Part shown: positions 25,344 to 34,937 of the stretch, in pieces
Numbering within the stretch: position 1 is the first letter of the stretch
How the letters are laid out: every line of letters begins with the position of its first letter
Assembly: GCA_041908065.1 (NCBI GenBank)
Contig: JAYRGC010000009.1
Coordinates: 4,334 to 68,333 of the forward strand
DNA: 64,000 nucleotides
Direction of reading: 5' to 3'
DNA from: JAYRGC01 sp041908065
GTDB lineage: Bacteria > Pseudomonadota > Alphaproteobacteria > UBA9219
Made by a program: the position numbers and the translations under genes
Notes under the pieces: generated by a model
Told to the model about the DNA's origin: nothing
Databases searched by the model: none
Seen by the model: the letters and a program-made list of their open reading frames with translations, nothing else

Positions 25344-26840
25344 ATGACATTTAAAATATCTTTCGCTTCTCATGCGGTTCCGTCCGGCGGAACAGTCGTC
25401 ATTACCGTGGCCTCGGGCGGCAAGCTGGGGGCGATGGGCGCGAAGATCGACGCGCTTTGCGGCGGGACGATAAAGCGCGCCATGGCGGCGGAGGGGTTTA
25501 AGGGGGAAAGCGAAAAGACGTTGCGCATAGTGGCTCCCGCTGGAGGAGGTTATTCGAGGATAATCCTTGTGGGCACAGGAGAGGCGTCGTCCGCCGATCG
25601 TTTGGCCATGATGAAGGCTGGCGGCGCGGCTATGGCCTCCCTTAAGTCCGTCAAGGACGACAAGGCCTCTGTCGTGATCGACGATTATGCAACCAATCCC
25701 GAAAGCGCGGCGAACTTCGCGTTGGGCGCGCGTTTGCGTTCGTACCGTTTCGACAAATATCGCACCGCCATGAAGCCGGACGAGAAAACGACGCTCAAGT
25801 TTCTGTCCATCTTGTGCGCCAAGCCCGACGCTGCTGGCAAGGCCTATGCCGTGGCCGACAAGGTGGCCGACGGGGTGTTCCTGACCAGAGATCTGGTTTC
25901 CGAACCGGCCAACGCGCTTTATCCGGAAGCGTTGGCGGCGAAGTGCGCCGAGCTTCGCAAGCTGGGGATTGAGGTCGAGATTCTGGATGAAAAACGGCTT
26001 GAGAAACTGGGGATGGGCGCGTTGCTGGGGGTGGCGCAGGGCAGCGTCCGTCCGGCGCGGGTCGTCGTCATGGTTTGGCGCGGCGATAAATCGGCCAAGG
26101 ACAAGCGTCCTTTGGCTTTTATCGGCAAAGGCGTGACGTTCGATACCGGCGGCATATCGCTCAAGCCTGCCAACGGCATGGAAAAGATGAAATACGACAT
26201 GGCGGGAGCCGGAGCCGTCATCGGGGCGATGGCGGCGTTGGCCGGACGCAAGGCCAAGGCGAACGTCGTCGGCGTGGTGGGGTTGGTGGAAAACATGCCG
26301 TCCGGTTACGCCCAACGCCCGGGCGACGTGGTGTCGAGCATGTCCGGCAAGACCATAGAGGTCATCAACACCGACGCCGAGGGGCGTTTGGTTTTGGCGG
26401 ATCTGGTTTGGTACGCGCAGGAAAAACTTCGGCCTTCGGCCATGGTTGATCTCGCCACGTTGACGGGCGCGGTGACGGTAGCCTTGGGCGGCGAGTACGC
26501 CGGATTGTTCTCGGGCGACGAGAAACTGGCTGCCGATCTGCTCAAGGCGGCGGAGGCCACGGGAGAGAGCCTGTGGCGTTTGCCGTTGAACGACGCCTAT
26601 GACAAGGAATTGGATTCCGCCATAGCCGATATGAAGAACGTATCATCGGGAGGCGGGGCAGGGAGCGCAATGGGCGCGCATTTCATCAAGCGTTTCGTCA
26701 AGGAAAAGACGTCATGGGCGCATCTGGACATCGCCGGAATGGCGTGGGCTGATAAAGACCGCCCGCTTTGTCCCAAGGGGGCCACGGCCTTCGGCGTGAG
26801 GCTTTTGGACAATTTCGCGCGCGGGCGGGAGAAGAAATAG
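25344..26840 (+). CDS. pepA: Leucyl aminopeptidase PepA (M17)
   Basis: Cytosolic hexameric di-metal aminopeptidase that trims N-terminal residues. 498 residues from the ATG at 25344, preceded by AGGGA; 25326 is an alternative. The C-terminal catalytic domain has VTFDTGGISLKPANGMEKMKYDM-type metal site residues and the M17 signature NTDAEGRLVLADL, followed by ATLTGAVTVALGGEYAGLF. Any promoter must lie inside or just after the MITE copy upstream. Confidence 0.96.
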   Translation: MTFKISFASHAVPSGGTVVITVASGGKLGAMGAKIDALCGGTIKRAMAAEGFKGESEKTLRIVAPAGGGYSRIILVGTGEASSADRLAMMKAGGAAMASLKSVKDDKASVVIDDYATNPESAANFALGARLRSYRFDKYRTAMKPDEKTTLKFLSILCAKPDAAGKAYAVADKVADGVFLTRDLVSEPANALYPEALAAKCAELRKLGIEVEILDEKRLEKLGMGALLGVAQGSVRPARVVVMVWRGDKSAKDKRPLAFIGKGVTFDTGGISLKPANGMEKMKYDMAGAGAVIGAMAALAGRKAKANVVGVVGLVENMPSGYAQRPGDVVSSMSGKTIEVINTDAEGRLVLADLVWYAQEKLRPSAMVDLATLTGAVTVALGGEYAGLFSGDEKLAADLLKAAEATGESLWRLPLNDAYDKELDSAIADMKNVSSGGGAGSAMGAHFIKRFVKEKTSWAHLDIAGMAWADKDRPLCPKGATAFGVRLLDNFARGREKK

Positions 26841-26883
26841 GGTTTTTACGCGAAACTGGTTGTCAAAGAATCGCGTTTTCGGC

Positions 26884-26934
26884 AAGCGCGGTCTGTTCCT
26901 TCCCCTAAGATAGAGGGAGGAATAGACCGCGCTT
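26884..26934. terminator. Strong bidirectional hairpin between convergent pepA and lpdA
   Basis: Arms 26884-26906 and 26912-26934 (AAGCGCGGTCT...CCCCT against AGAGGG...AGACCGCGCTT) pair over 23 positions with three mismatches or wobbles around a 5-base loop. It is the C-rich cargo hairpin of the repeat family, preceded by a degraded element end at about 26845. By position it could stop transcription from both sides, though there is no long T-run. Confidence 0.6.
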
Positions 26935-26950
26935 GTTCATACTATTCGCG

Positions 26951-28357
26951 TCAAACATGCAAAGCCCGATTATCCACGGCCAGAGCCGCTTCCTTGACCA
27001 CTTCGTTCAACGTCGGGTGGGCGTGGCTGGTTCTGGCGATGTCCTCGCTGGTGGCGCCGAACTCCAACGCCAAGGCCAGCTCGGCGATCATGGTTCCGGC
27101 GTCCGCGCCCACTATGTGCGCTCCTAACAGGCGATCGGTTTTGGCGTCTGCCAACAGTTTGACGAAGCCTTCAGTTTCCGCCATAGCGCGGGCGCGGCCA
27201 TTGGCCGAGAACGGGAAGCGTCCGGCCTTGTATTGCGTTCCTTGCTTGGAAAGCTGCTCCTCCGTCAGTCCTACCGAGGCGGCTTCCGGCCAAGTGTAGA
27301 CCACCGCCGGTATGGCGTCGTAGTTGATATGGCCGGATTGCCCCGCCATCATTTCGACGCATACCACGCCCTCTTCTTCGGCCTTGTGCGCCAACATCGG
27401 TCCGGCGATCACGTCGCCTATCGCGTATATGCCGTTCACGTTGGTGGAAAAATCGTGTCCGACCGCTATGCGGCCACGGATGTCCACGGCGACTCCGGAT
27501 TGCTCCAATCCCAATCCGGCGGTGTACGGACGGCGTCCTATCGCCACTAAAACCGCTTCGGCCTGCATTATCTCCGCCCCGCCTCCGGCGGCGGACTCCA
27601 GCGATAAAGTGACTGTAGCTCCGTCGGTCGCCGCCGAGGATACCTTGGTGGACAGCTTGAACTTTATGCCCTGCCGCCCGAGGATTTTCTGCATGTTCTT
27701 GGACACTTCGCCGTCCATCGTCGGCAAGACGCGATCCATGAACTCGATTACCGTGACTTCCGCGCCCAAACGCTGCCATACCGATCCCAGCTCCAGCCCT
27801 ATGGCTCCGCCGCCGATGACGGCCAGACTGCGCGGCGGCCTTGCGAAGGACAAGGCTCCGGTCGAAGTCACGATCTGTTTTTCGTCCACAGGCACGCCGG
27901 ACAACGGCATGCTTTCCGATCCGGTGGCGATCAATATCCGATCGGTCGTCAGCACGCTTTTCGATCCGTCCGCGCCCGCTACCTCGACGTTTCCGGCGGA
28001 GAGTATCCGCCCGCGCCCTTTTATCCATTCGACCTTGTTCTTGCGGAACAGGAACTCGATGCCTCCGGTGTTGTCCTTCACCACGCGGTTTTTGTGGGAC
28101 ATCATGGCTTCTATATCGAAGCTGACGCTTCCGGTTCGCACGCCGTGGATGGCCATGTGTTCCCGCGCCTCGACGTACTTTTCCGAGCTTATCAGCAAGG
28201 CCTTGGAGGGGATGCAACCGACGTTGAGGCAGGTTCCTCCCAACGTGGGCGAGGATTCGACGCACGCGACGCGCATTCCCAACTGGGCGGCGCGGATGGA
28301 CGCGACGTATCCGCCCGGGCCGCCGCCGATGACGACGAGATTGTATTGCGAAGACAT
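26951..28357 (-). CDS. lpdA: Dihydrolipoyl dehydrogenase
   Basis: E3 flavoprotein of 2-oxoacid dehydrogenase or glycine cleavage complexes, reoxidising dihydrolipoamide with NAD+. 468 residues. FAD motif VVIGGGPGGYVASIRAAQLG, redox-active disulfide in GGTCLNVGCIPSKALL, NAD motif AVIGGGAIGLELGSVW, second FAD motif IYAIGDVIAGPMLAHKAEEEG, and the catalytic His-Glu of HAHPTLNEVVKEA at the C-terminus. No E1/E2 genes adjoin it, so the complex served is unknown. Confidence 0.97.
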   Translation of the reverse strand: MSSQYNLVVIGGGPGGYVASIRAAQLGMRVACVESSPTLGGTCLNVGCIPSKALLISSEKYVEAREHMAIHGVRTGSVSFDIEAMMSHKNRVVKDNTGGIEFLFRKNKVEWIKGRGRILSAGNVEVAGADGSKSVLTTDRILIATGSESMPLSGVPVDEKQIVTSTGALSFARPPRSLAVIGGGAIGLELGSVWQRLGAEVTVIEFMDRVLPTMDGEVSKNMQKILGRQGIKFKLSTKVSSAATDGATVTLSLESAAGGGAEIMQAEAVLVAIGRRPYTAGLGLEQSGVAVDIRGRIAVGHDFSTNVNGIYAIGDVIAGPMLAHKAEEEGVVCVEMMAGQSGHINYDAIPAVVYTWPEAASVGLTEEQLSKQGTQYKAGRFPFSANGRARAMAETEGFVKLLADAKTDRLLGAHIVGADAGTMIAELALALEFGATSEDIARTSHAHPTLNEVVKEAALAVDNRALHV

Positions 28358-28446
28358 GGAGGATCACCTTGTGATAGAAGACGAGGAGGGATAGCCGGAA
28401 TCTATTGGCATTATCCGTAAATGCAAGGAAGTTCTATATTTCCTCG

Positions 28447-29739
28447 CTAATCCGCGAAGGGATCCCGCACCACGATCGTGTCTTCGCGTTCGGGGCTGGT
28501 CGAGAGCAGCGTGATAGGGGCTTCGATCATCTCCTCCAGCATCCGCACGTATTTCACCGCGCTGGGGGGCAGATCCGCCCATGAACGCGCCCCGTGCGTG
28601 CTTTCGCTCCAGCCTTCGCAGGTTTCAAAGACGGGTTCTAGCGAGGCTTGAGCCTTTTGGCCGGAGGGCATGTGATCGATCAATTTGCCGTCGAGGCGGT
28701 AGGCGCGGCAGATTTTCAGCTCCTTCATGCCGTCCAGAACGTCCAGTTTGGTAAGCGCGATGCCGTCGATACCGCTGGTCTTGACGGCTTGCCGCACCAA
28801 CACAGCGTCGAACCATCCGCAGCGACGCTTGCGTCCGGTGACGGTTCCGAACTCGCGCCCGCGTTCTCCGATGCGATCGCCGTCGGGGCCGGTGTCCTCG
28901 GTCGGGAAAGGGCCGGATCCGACGCGGGTGGTGTACGCCTTGCATATCCCCAGCACTCGCCCCAAGGCTTTTGGTCCTACGCCGGAGCCGGTGGCGGCTT
29001 GGGCGGCCATCGTATTGCTTCCGGTCACGAAGGGATATGTGCCGTGGTCGACGTCGAGCATGGCGGCCTGCGCGCCTTCGAACAGCACCAGCTTGCCTTC
29101 CTGACGCGCCTGTTCCAGCCTTTGCCATACCACGGCGGCGTGGGGCAGTATGCGCGGGGCGATGGCCATAAGATCGGCATACAGTCTTTCGGGGTCGATT
29201 TCTTCGGCTCCGAAGCCGCGCAGAAGCGCGTTGTGATGCACCAGAAGGCGGGAGATTTTCCCTCGCAAGGTGTCGGGTTCGGCCAGATCGCACAGCCGGA
29301 TGGCGCGGCGAGCCACCTTGTCTTCGTAGGCCGGGCCGATGCCGCGTCCGGTTGTGCCGATCTTGTTATCGCCGCTGGCCGCTTCCCGCGCCCGATCGAC
29401 CATGCCGTGCATCGGCATGATCAGCACGCAGTTTTCGGCGATTATAAGGTTTTCCGGCGTGATGCGGACGCCTTGTCCGGCGATGGCGTCTATTTCCTTA
29501 AGCAAAGCCCATGGATCGACCACCACGCCGTTGCCGATTATCGACAGTTTGCCTGTCCTTACTACGCCCGAGGGCAACAGGCTTAATTTGTAAGTGGTTC
29601 CGTCGATGACCAAGGTGTGTCCGGCGTTATGCCCGCCTTGGAAGCGCACGACGACGTCGGCGCGGCGCGACAGCCAGTCGACTATCTTGCCTTTGCCCTC
29701 GTCTCCCCATTGCGCGCCCACCACAACGACGTTTTTCAT
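28447..29739 (-). CDS. purA: Adenylosuccinate synthetase
   Basis: GTP-dependent condensation of IMP with aspartate, first committed AMP step. 430 residues. N-terminal VVVGAQWGDEGKGKIVD P-loop, FQGGHNAGHTL, TTGRGIGPAYEDK, and later GTVTGRKRRCGWFDAV are PurA signatures. AAGGAG lies before the ATG at 29739. It is divergent from yajC with about 200 bases between the starts. Confidence 0.98.
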   Translation of the reverse strand: MKNVVVVGAQWGDEGKGKIVDWLSRRADVVVRFQGGHNAGHTLVIDGTTYKLSLLPSGVVRTGKLSIIGNGVVVDPWALLKEIDAIAGQGVRITPENLIIAENCVLIMPMHGMVDRAREAASGDNKIGTTGRGIGPAYEDKVARRAIRLCDLAEPDTLRGKISRLLVHHNALLRGFGAEEIDPERLYADLMAIAPRILPHAAVVWQRLEQARQEGKLVLFEGAQAAMLDVDHGTYPFVTGSNTMAAQAATGSGVGPKALGRVLGICKAYTTRVGSGPFPTEDTGPDGDRIGERGREFGTVTGRKRRCGWFDAVLVRQAVKTSGIDGIALTKLDVLDGMKELKICRAYRLDGKLIDHMPSGQKAQASLEPVFETCEGWSESTHGARSWADLPPSAVKYVRMLEEMIEAPITLLSTSPEREDTIVVRDPFAD

Positions 29740-29938
29740 AATCGCTCCTTATATTAAGTTGCCTATCGGCGAGGCGTTTCGGGGACGAGTCTTTGAACCA
29801 GCCAGAAGACTGCCATAAACGGCGACGCGGCGAAAGGTGTTGCGTGAACGCCGCTTAAGGCTATATTCCGTGATGTTGCTGAAACGGCGGCGGGTACGGA
29901 GGTTTCTTTCCCGCTATTTGAAAACGGAGGCTAGGCAT

Positions 29939-30361
29939 ATGTTCGGATTGAGCGAATTGTTAGCGGGCAAGGCGTGGGCTGCGGATGCGGCCTCCGTCTC
30001 CGCCGGAACGGTTGTCGCGGCGGCTGGAGATGCGGGCGCGACCGATGCCGCCGCGGCTCAGGCGATGGGCGGCGGCGGGACTTTCATGTCCTATGTGCCG
30101 TTCATACTGATAGCGATCATCATTTATTTCTTCATGATCCGCCCCCAGCAAAAGAGCATCGCCGAGCGCAACAAGATGCTGAAGGAAATCAAGAAGGGCG
30201 ACAAGATAATAACCGGCGGCGGATTGTCAGGCACGGTGGTCAAGACGGACGGCGACGATTGGCTGGTCGTGGAAATCGCGGATGGGGTCACGGTTCGCGC
30301 CCTGCGCGCGACAATCAACGGACCGGCGGAAACGGCCAAGGTTCCGGCCAATCAGAAATAG
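29939..30361 (+). CDS. yajC: Sec translocase accessory protein YajC
   Basis: 140 residues from the ATG at 29939, which has GGAGG 8 bases upstream; a longer frame upstream is not credible. One membrane helix (YVPFILIAIIIYFFMI) is followed by the family motif RPQQKSIAERNKMLKEIKKGDKI and GGGLSGTV. The N-terminus before the helix is longer and Ala-rich compared with Escherichia coli YajC, as often seen in alphaproteobacteria. secD follows after 7 bases. Confidence 0.95.
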   Translation: MFGLSELLAGKAWAADAASVSAGTVVAAAGDAGATDAAAAQAMGGGGTFMSYVPFILIAIIIYFFMIRPQQKSIAERNKMLKEIKKGDKIITGGGLSGTVVKTDGDDWLVVEIADGVTVRALRATINGPAETAKVPANQK

Positions 30362-30368
30362 GCGCGTC

Positions 30369-31943
30369 ATGCTTCATATCGAACGCTGGAAGATTTGGCT
30401 GATAGTGGCCGTGTGCGCTTGGGGGCTGCTTTACTCCTTGCCCAACGTGTTGGGAAAGGACGCTCAGGAATGGTTGGCGGCGCGAGCTCCGGCGTTTTTG
30501 CCCAGCAAGACCGTAAATCTCGGTTTGGATCTGCGCGGAGGATCCCAGCTTTTGCTGGAAGTCGATACCGCGGCCGTCATCGTCGAGCGGATGCAGGGGC
30601 TGGTGGATCAGACGCGCACCGAGCTGCGCGCCAAAAAAATCGGCTATACCGAGCTGGGGTTGCAGGGCAACGTCATGCGCTTTCGCCTGTCCGATCCATC
30701 GGCCACCGAAGCGGTCGAGGATTTGCTGGGCGGGATGGAGCGGGGGCTGGAGGTGAAGGAGGCGTCCGGCCAAGTTTCGGTTTCGTTCAGCGAGGCCAAG
30801 GTTTATGAAAACGTTCAGTCGGCGATGGATCGGTCGATAGAAATCGTGCGCCGCCGCATAGACGAAACCGGCACGCGCGAGCCCTCGATCCAGATGCAGG
30901 GCGACAACCGCATACTGGTGCAGTTGCCGGGAGTGGACAATCCCGAGCAAATAAAGCGGTTGTTGGGGCAGACGGCGCGACTGTCTTTCCGTTTGGTCGA
31001 CGAGGCCGCCAGCTCGTCTTCGGCCACGACGGTTCCGCCCGGGACCGAGAGGATGCCGATGGTCGAAAGCAGGGGCGACGGCCAGCAGAGCATGATAGTG
31101 CAAAAGCGGGTGATGGTGTCGGGCGAGATGCTGGTCGATTCTCAACCCACCTTTCAGGAAGGATCTCCGGTCGTCAGTTTCCGTTTCGATGCCGTGGGGG
31201 CCAAGCGTTTCGCCGAGGCCACGCGCAACAACGTGGGCAAGCTGTTCGCGATCGTGCTGGACGACAAGATAATCAGCGCGCCGGTAATCCGCGAGCCGAT
31301 AACCGGAGGCAGCGGGGTCATATCGGGCAATTTCACCACCGAGTCCGCGAACGAGCTTTCGTTGCTGTTGCGGGCGGGGGCTTTGCCTGCGCCCATTAAC
31401 GTGCTGGAGGAACGCACGATAGGGCCGGGGCTAGGCGCGGATTCCATTAAGGCCGGAGCCGTTTCCTGTTTGGTAGGCGCGGGGCTGGTCGTGGCCTTCA
31501 TGGTGCTGATATACGGGTTGTTCGGGGTCTTTTCGGTTGTGGCGTTGTTCTTCAACGTGGCGTTGATATTCGCCGCGTTGTCGGTCTTGCAGGCGACGCT
31601 GACGTTGCCCGGCATTGCGGGCATAGTGTTGACCATCGGAACGGCGGTCGACGCCAACGTGCTGATATTCGAGCGTATCCGCGAGGAAATCCGCAACGGA
31701 CGTTCGCCGGTTCCGGCCATAGACACGGGCTATGGCCGCGCCATGTCGTCGATCGTGGACGCTAACCTGACCACGCTGATCGCCTCGGTGCTGTTGTACA
31801 TATTCGGTTCCGGAAGCATCAAGGGGTTCGCGGTGACGCTGACCATAGGAATCGTCACGTCAATCTTCTCGGCTATCATGGTAACCCGCGTTATGGTGGT
31901 TTGGTGGTTGCGAAAGAAACGCCCGAAGGTCGTGCCGATTTGA
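30369..31943 (+). CDS. secD: Protein translocase subunit SecD
   Basis: Proton-motive-force-driven accessory of SecYEG that pulls substrates out on the periplasmic side. 524 residues. Helix 1 at about 9-24 is followed by the large periplasmic P1 region (LGLDLRGGSQLLLEVD, RRRIDETGTREPSIQMQGDNRI), then five helices at the C-terminus with GTAVDANVLIFERIREE. secF, which almost always follows, is missing; the next gene is petA after 118 bases. Confidence 0.96.
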   Translation: MLHIERWKIWLIVAVCAWGLLYSLPNVLGKDAQEWLAARAPAFLPSKTVNLGLDLRGGSQLLLEVDTAAVIVERMQGLVDQTRTELRAKKIGYTELGLQGNVMRFRLSDPSATEAVEDLLGGMERGLEVKEASGQVSVSFSEAKVYENVQSAMDRSIEIVRRRIDETGTREPSIQMQGDNRILVQLPGVDNPEQIKRLLGQTARLSFRLVDEAASSSSATTVPPGTERMPMVESRGDGQQSMIVQKRVMVSGEMLVDSQPTFQEGSPVVSFRFDAVGAKRFAEATRNNVGKLFAIVLDDKIISAPVIREPITGGSGVISGNFTTESANELSLLLRAGALPAPINVLEERTIGPGLGADSIKAGAVSCLVGAGLVVAFMVLIYGLFGVFSVVALFFNVALIFAALSVLQATLTLPGIAGIVLTIGTAVDANVLIFERIREEIRNGRSPVPAIDTGYGRAMSSIVDANLTTLIASVLLYIFGSGSIKGFAVTLTIGIVTSIFSAIMVTRVMVVWWLRKKRPKVVPI

Positions 31944-32061
31944 TGATGGGCTGATTGGCCGATGAAGTTTGTGGCGATGGATTGGATTTCGGAGTAGCAT
32001 TCGCCAGTCCCGATTCTCTTCGGAGTTTTTTCCCCACAAGGCCTTGACGGAGGGCTTTTCC

Positions 32062-32643
32062 ATGTCCGCTTCCAATGACGACGAATGCGGCGAGGCGTGT
32101 TGTTGCGAACAATCGCGCCGCGAATTTTTAGGCATGACGGCAGGGGCTATGGCTGTCGTCGGCGCGGGCAGCGCGGCTTGGCCGTTGGTGGATTCCATGA
32201 ATCCCGCCGCCGACACCTTGGCGATGTCCACCATCGAAGTCGACGTTTCCTCGCTTAAGGCGGGGCAGGCGATGACGGTCATGTGGCGCGGAAAGCCGGT
32301 TTTTATTCGCCACCGCACTCAGGCCGAGATCGAGGACGCCCGCAAGACGGGGGAGGGGGAGCTTAAGGATCCTCAATCCGATGCGGCGCGGGTCGCCAAT
32401 TCCACTTTCGGCGGACAGGCTATGCCGGAGTGGTTGGTTATGGTCGGTTCCTGCACGCATCTGGGGTGCATCCCCCTAGGCCAAAAGCCGACCGACGCCA
32501 AAGGCGAGTATGGCGGATGGTTTTGCCCTTGCCACGGCTCGCAGTACGACACTTCGGGGCGCATTCGCAAAGGTCCCGCGCCGCGCAATCTCGAGGTTCC
32601 TCCCTACGCTTTCATCGCCGCCAACAAGATCAAGATCGGGTGA
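32062..32643 (+). CDS. petA: Ubiquinol-cytochrome c reductase Rieske iron-sulfur subunit
   Basis: 2Fe-2S subunit of complex III. 193 residues. An N-terminal twin-arginine-type anchor (SRREFLGMTAGAMAVVGAG) is followed by the Rieske domain with both cluster-binding boxes, CTHLGC and CPCHGS. The first 16 residues are unusually Cys-rich (ECGEACCCEQ) for this family. The ATG at 32062 gives the standard length. Followed after 5 bases by the fused cytochrome gene. Confidence 0.97.
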   Translation: MSASNDDECGEACCCEQSRREFLGMTAGAMAVVGAGSAAWPLVDSMNPAADTLAMSTIEVDVSSLKAGQAMTVMWRGKPVFIRHRTQAEIEDARKTGEGELKDPQSDAARVANSTFGGQAMPEWLVMVGSCTHLGCIPLGQKPTDAKGEYGGWFCPCHGSQYDTSGRIRKGPAPRNLEVPPYAFIAANKIKIG

Positions 32644-32648
32644 CGCCC

Positions 32649-34691
32649 ATGTCGCAGAGCCAGCGCGAGCCTTTCAGCAATCCGGTCGTCGAATGGATAG
32701 ACCTAAGGTTGCCGGTGTTCACGATGTTGAACAAGGAATACGGGACTTTTCCGACTCCGCGCAACTTCAACTATATGTGGGCGTTCGGGGCGGTCGCCAT
32801 GTTCATTCTGGTGACGATGATCGTCACCGGCATTCTGTTGGCCATGCACTACGTTCCGGCGACGGATCGCGCTTTCGCGTCGGTCGAGCGCATCATGCGC
32901 GATGTCAATTACGGCTGGCTGATCCGCTATATCCACATGAACGGCGCGTCGATGTTCTTCATCGCCGTTTATATCCATATGTTTCGCGGGCTGTATTACG
33001 GATCTTACAAGAAGCCGCGCGAGCTTTTATGGATATTCGGCGTGTTGCTTTTGTTGTTGATGATGGCGACTGCCTTCATGGGCTATGTCCTGCCGTGGGG
33101 GCAGATGAGCTTTTGGGGGGCTACCGTCATCACCAGCCTGTTCTCGGCCATTCCCTTCGTGGGCGAGGATATAGTGCATTGGCTGTGGGGCGGGTTTTCG
33201 GTGGATAATCCCACGCTTAACCGCTTTTTTGCCCTGCATTACCTGCTGCCGTTCGTCATCGTCGGATTGGCGGTTCTCCATGTCGCCGCGTTGCACATAT
33301 CGGGTTCCAACAATCCTCTGGGGATAGAACCCAAGGACGAAAAGGACACGCTGCCGTTCCATCCCTATTACACGACCAAGGATTCCTTCGCGTTGACGGT
33401 TTTTCTGATTTTCTTCGCGGTGGTGGCGTTCTGGTCGCCCGACATGTTGGGGCATCCCGACAACTACATTCCGGCGGATCCGGCGGTAACTCCGGCGCAC
33501 ATCGTGCCGGAGTGGTACTTTCTGCCGTTCTACGCGATTTTGCGCTCGTTCGTGTGGGACGTGACGCTGCCTTTCACCGGAATCGTGATCGTCTCGTCCA
33601 AACTGGGCGGAGTGCTGCTGATGTTCGGGGCGATATTGATGCTGGTTTTATTGCCGTGGCTGGATCGCTCTCCGGTTCGCAGCGCGGTTTTCAGGCCGCT
33701 TTATCGCGTGGCGTTTTGGCTATTGATGCTGGACTGCATGGTGCTGGGATACATCGGAGCCATGCCACCCGAAGGCATGTACCTTTTGGCCGGACAAATA
33801 GCCACGGGATGGTATTTCTTCCATTTCTTGGTTTTAATGCCGTTGCTGGGACGGATAGAGAAACCGTCGCCCATGCCGGAATGCATCCATAAGGCGGTCG
33901 GCGGTCGCAGTTGCGGAGGCATCGGGGTTGTGGCGGTTGTGGCGTTGTTGGCTTTGTCATGCGCCGGAGCTGGCGCAGCTGCGGCATCGGAGTCCGTCGC
34001 GGATCGTCCCAATCCTCCGTTGGAGGGATGGAGCCATAAAGGATTCGCCGGAACTTACGACAACAAGACGTTGCGGAGAGGCTATCAGGTCTACAAGCAG
34101 GTGTGCGCCTCATGCCACAGCATGAACATGCTGTCGTGGCGCAATTTGTCCGAGGCCGGATTCAGCGTCGACGAAGCGAAGGCCATGGCTGCGGAGGCCG
34201 TGGTCAATGACGGGCCTGACGAAACCGGAGCGATGTTCGAGCGCAAGGCGGTCTTGTCGGATCGTTTGCCGCGGCCTTTCCCTAACGATCAAGCGGCGCG
34301 GGCGGCCAACAACGGGGCGTTGCCTCCGGATCTTTCGCTGATAGTCAAGGCGCGGCAGGGGCATGAGGATTACATATACTCGCTGTTGACCGGATTCACC
34401 GCCGCTCCGCCGAACGAGAAAATTCCGGACGGTATGTACTACAATCCTTATTTCGCCGGACGCCAAATAGCCATGCCGCCGCCTTTGTCGGACGGGGTTG
34501 CTACTTACGACGACGGAACCAAGGCCAGCGTCGACCAGATGGCCGCCGACGTCACGCAATTTCTGGCTTGGGCGGGGGATCCGCATATGGAGGATCGCAA
34601 GCGCGTGGGAATCAAGATTTTGATATTCCTCGGCGTTTTGGCTGCGTTCGCCTACGCGCTCAAACGCAGCGTTTGGCGCGATGCGCATTGA
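32649..34691 (+). CDS. fbcH: Fused cytochrome b / cytochrome c1 precursor (FbcH type)
   Basis: 680 residues in one uninterrupted frame. Residues 1 to about 415 are cytochrome b with eight or so membrane helices, haem-ligand His pairs in RYIHMNGASMFFIAVYIHMF and LHYLLPFVIVGLAVLHVAALH, and the Qo-site PEWY motif. Residues about 423-447 form a hydrophobic segment like a signal peptide, followed by cytochrome c1 with the haem site CASCH (486-490) and a C-terminal anchor helix (IKILIFLGVLAAFAYAL). Bradyrhizobium fbcH encodes the same kind of polyprotein, cleaved after synthesis. Most alphaproteobacteria keep petB and petC separate. Confidence 0.95.
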   Translation: MSQSQREPFSNPVVEWIDLRLPVFTMLNKEYGTFPTPRNFNYMWAFGAVAMFILVTMIVTGILLAMHYVPATDRAFASVERIMRDVNYGWLIRYIHMNGASMFFIAVYIHMFRGLYYGSYKKPRELLWIFGVLLLLLMMATAFMGYVLPWGQMSFWGATVITSLFSAIPFVGEDIVHWLWGGFSVDNPTLNRFFALHYLLPFVIVGLAVLHVAALHISGSNNPLGIEPKDEKDTLPFHPYYTTKDSFALTVFLIFFAVVAFWSPDMLGHPDNYIPADPAVTPAHIVPEWYFLPFYAILRSFVWDVTLPFTGIVIVSSKLGGVLLMFGAILMLVLLPWLDRSPVRSAVFRPLYRVAFWLLMLDCMVLGYIGAMPPEGMYLLAGQIATGWYFFHFLVLMPLLGRIEKPSPMPECIHKAVGGRSCGGIGVVAVVALLALSCAGAGAAAASESVADRPNPPLEGWSHKGFAGTYDNKTLRRGYQVYKQVCASCHSMNMLSWRNLSEAGFSVDEAKAMAAEAVVNDGPDETGAMFERKAVLSDRLPRPFPNDQAARAANNGALPPDLSLIVKARQGHEDYIYSLLTGFTAAPPNEKIPDGMYYNPYFAGRQIAMPPPLSDGVATYDDGTKASVDQMAADVTQFLAWAGDPHMEDRKRVGIKILIFLGVLAAFAYALKRSVWRDAH

Positions 34692-34773
34692 TTGCGACGA
34701 TTTGGATTTGTGGTTGTTTTCCAAAGCAGGCGGATCGGCCAAAGGCCATCATGTGAAGTCACGGCCAAAGGAC

Positions 34774-34869
34774 GTCATTGCGAGCCGCCTCTTGGCGGCG
34801 AAGCAATCCAGAGTCATTGAACAACGGTTCTGGATTGCTTCGCGTCGCAAGGGCGACGCTCGCAATGAC
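34774..34869. repeat. GTCATTGCGAG palindromic repeat, short form
   Basis: Lies in the gap between the convergent fbcH and flgL genes. It opens GTCATTGCGAGCCGCC and closes CGCTCGCAATGAC, with the inner arms GCGAAGCAATCCAG and CTGGATTGCTTCGC and no nested insert. ACGGCCAAAGGACGT precedes it, as in other copies. No family terminal repeat is clear at either side. Confidence 0.75.
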
Positions 34870-34937
34870 GCCCTCCCGCAGCTCTCCAAAAAACCAAGAT
34901 GTAAATCAGTGGATTTTAACAGGGTAGATGACGGCCG

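Noticed and set aside
32430..32648. Upstream extension of the cytochrome b frame
   Set aside because: It overlaps the Rieske coding sequence in another frame; the ATG at 32649 gives the normal cytochrome b start.
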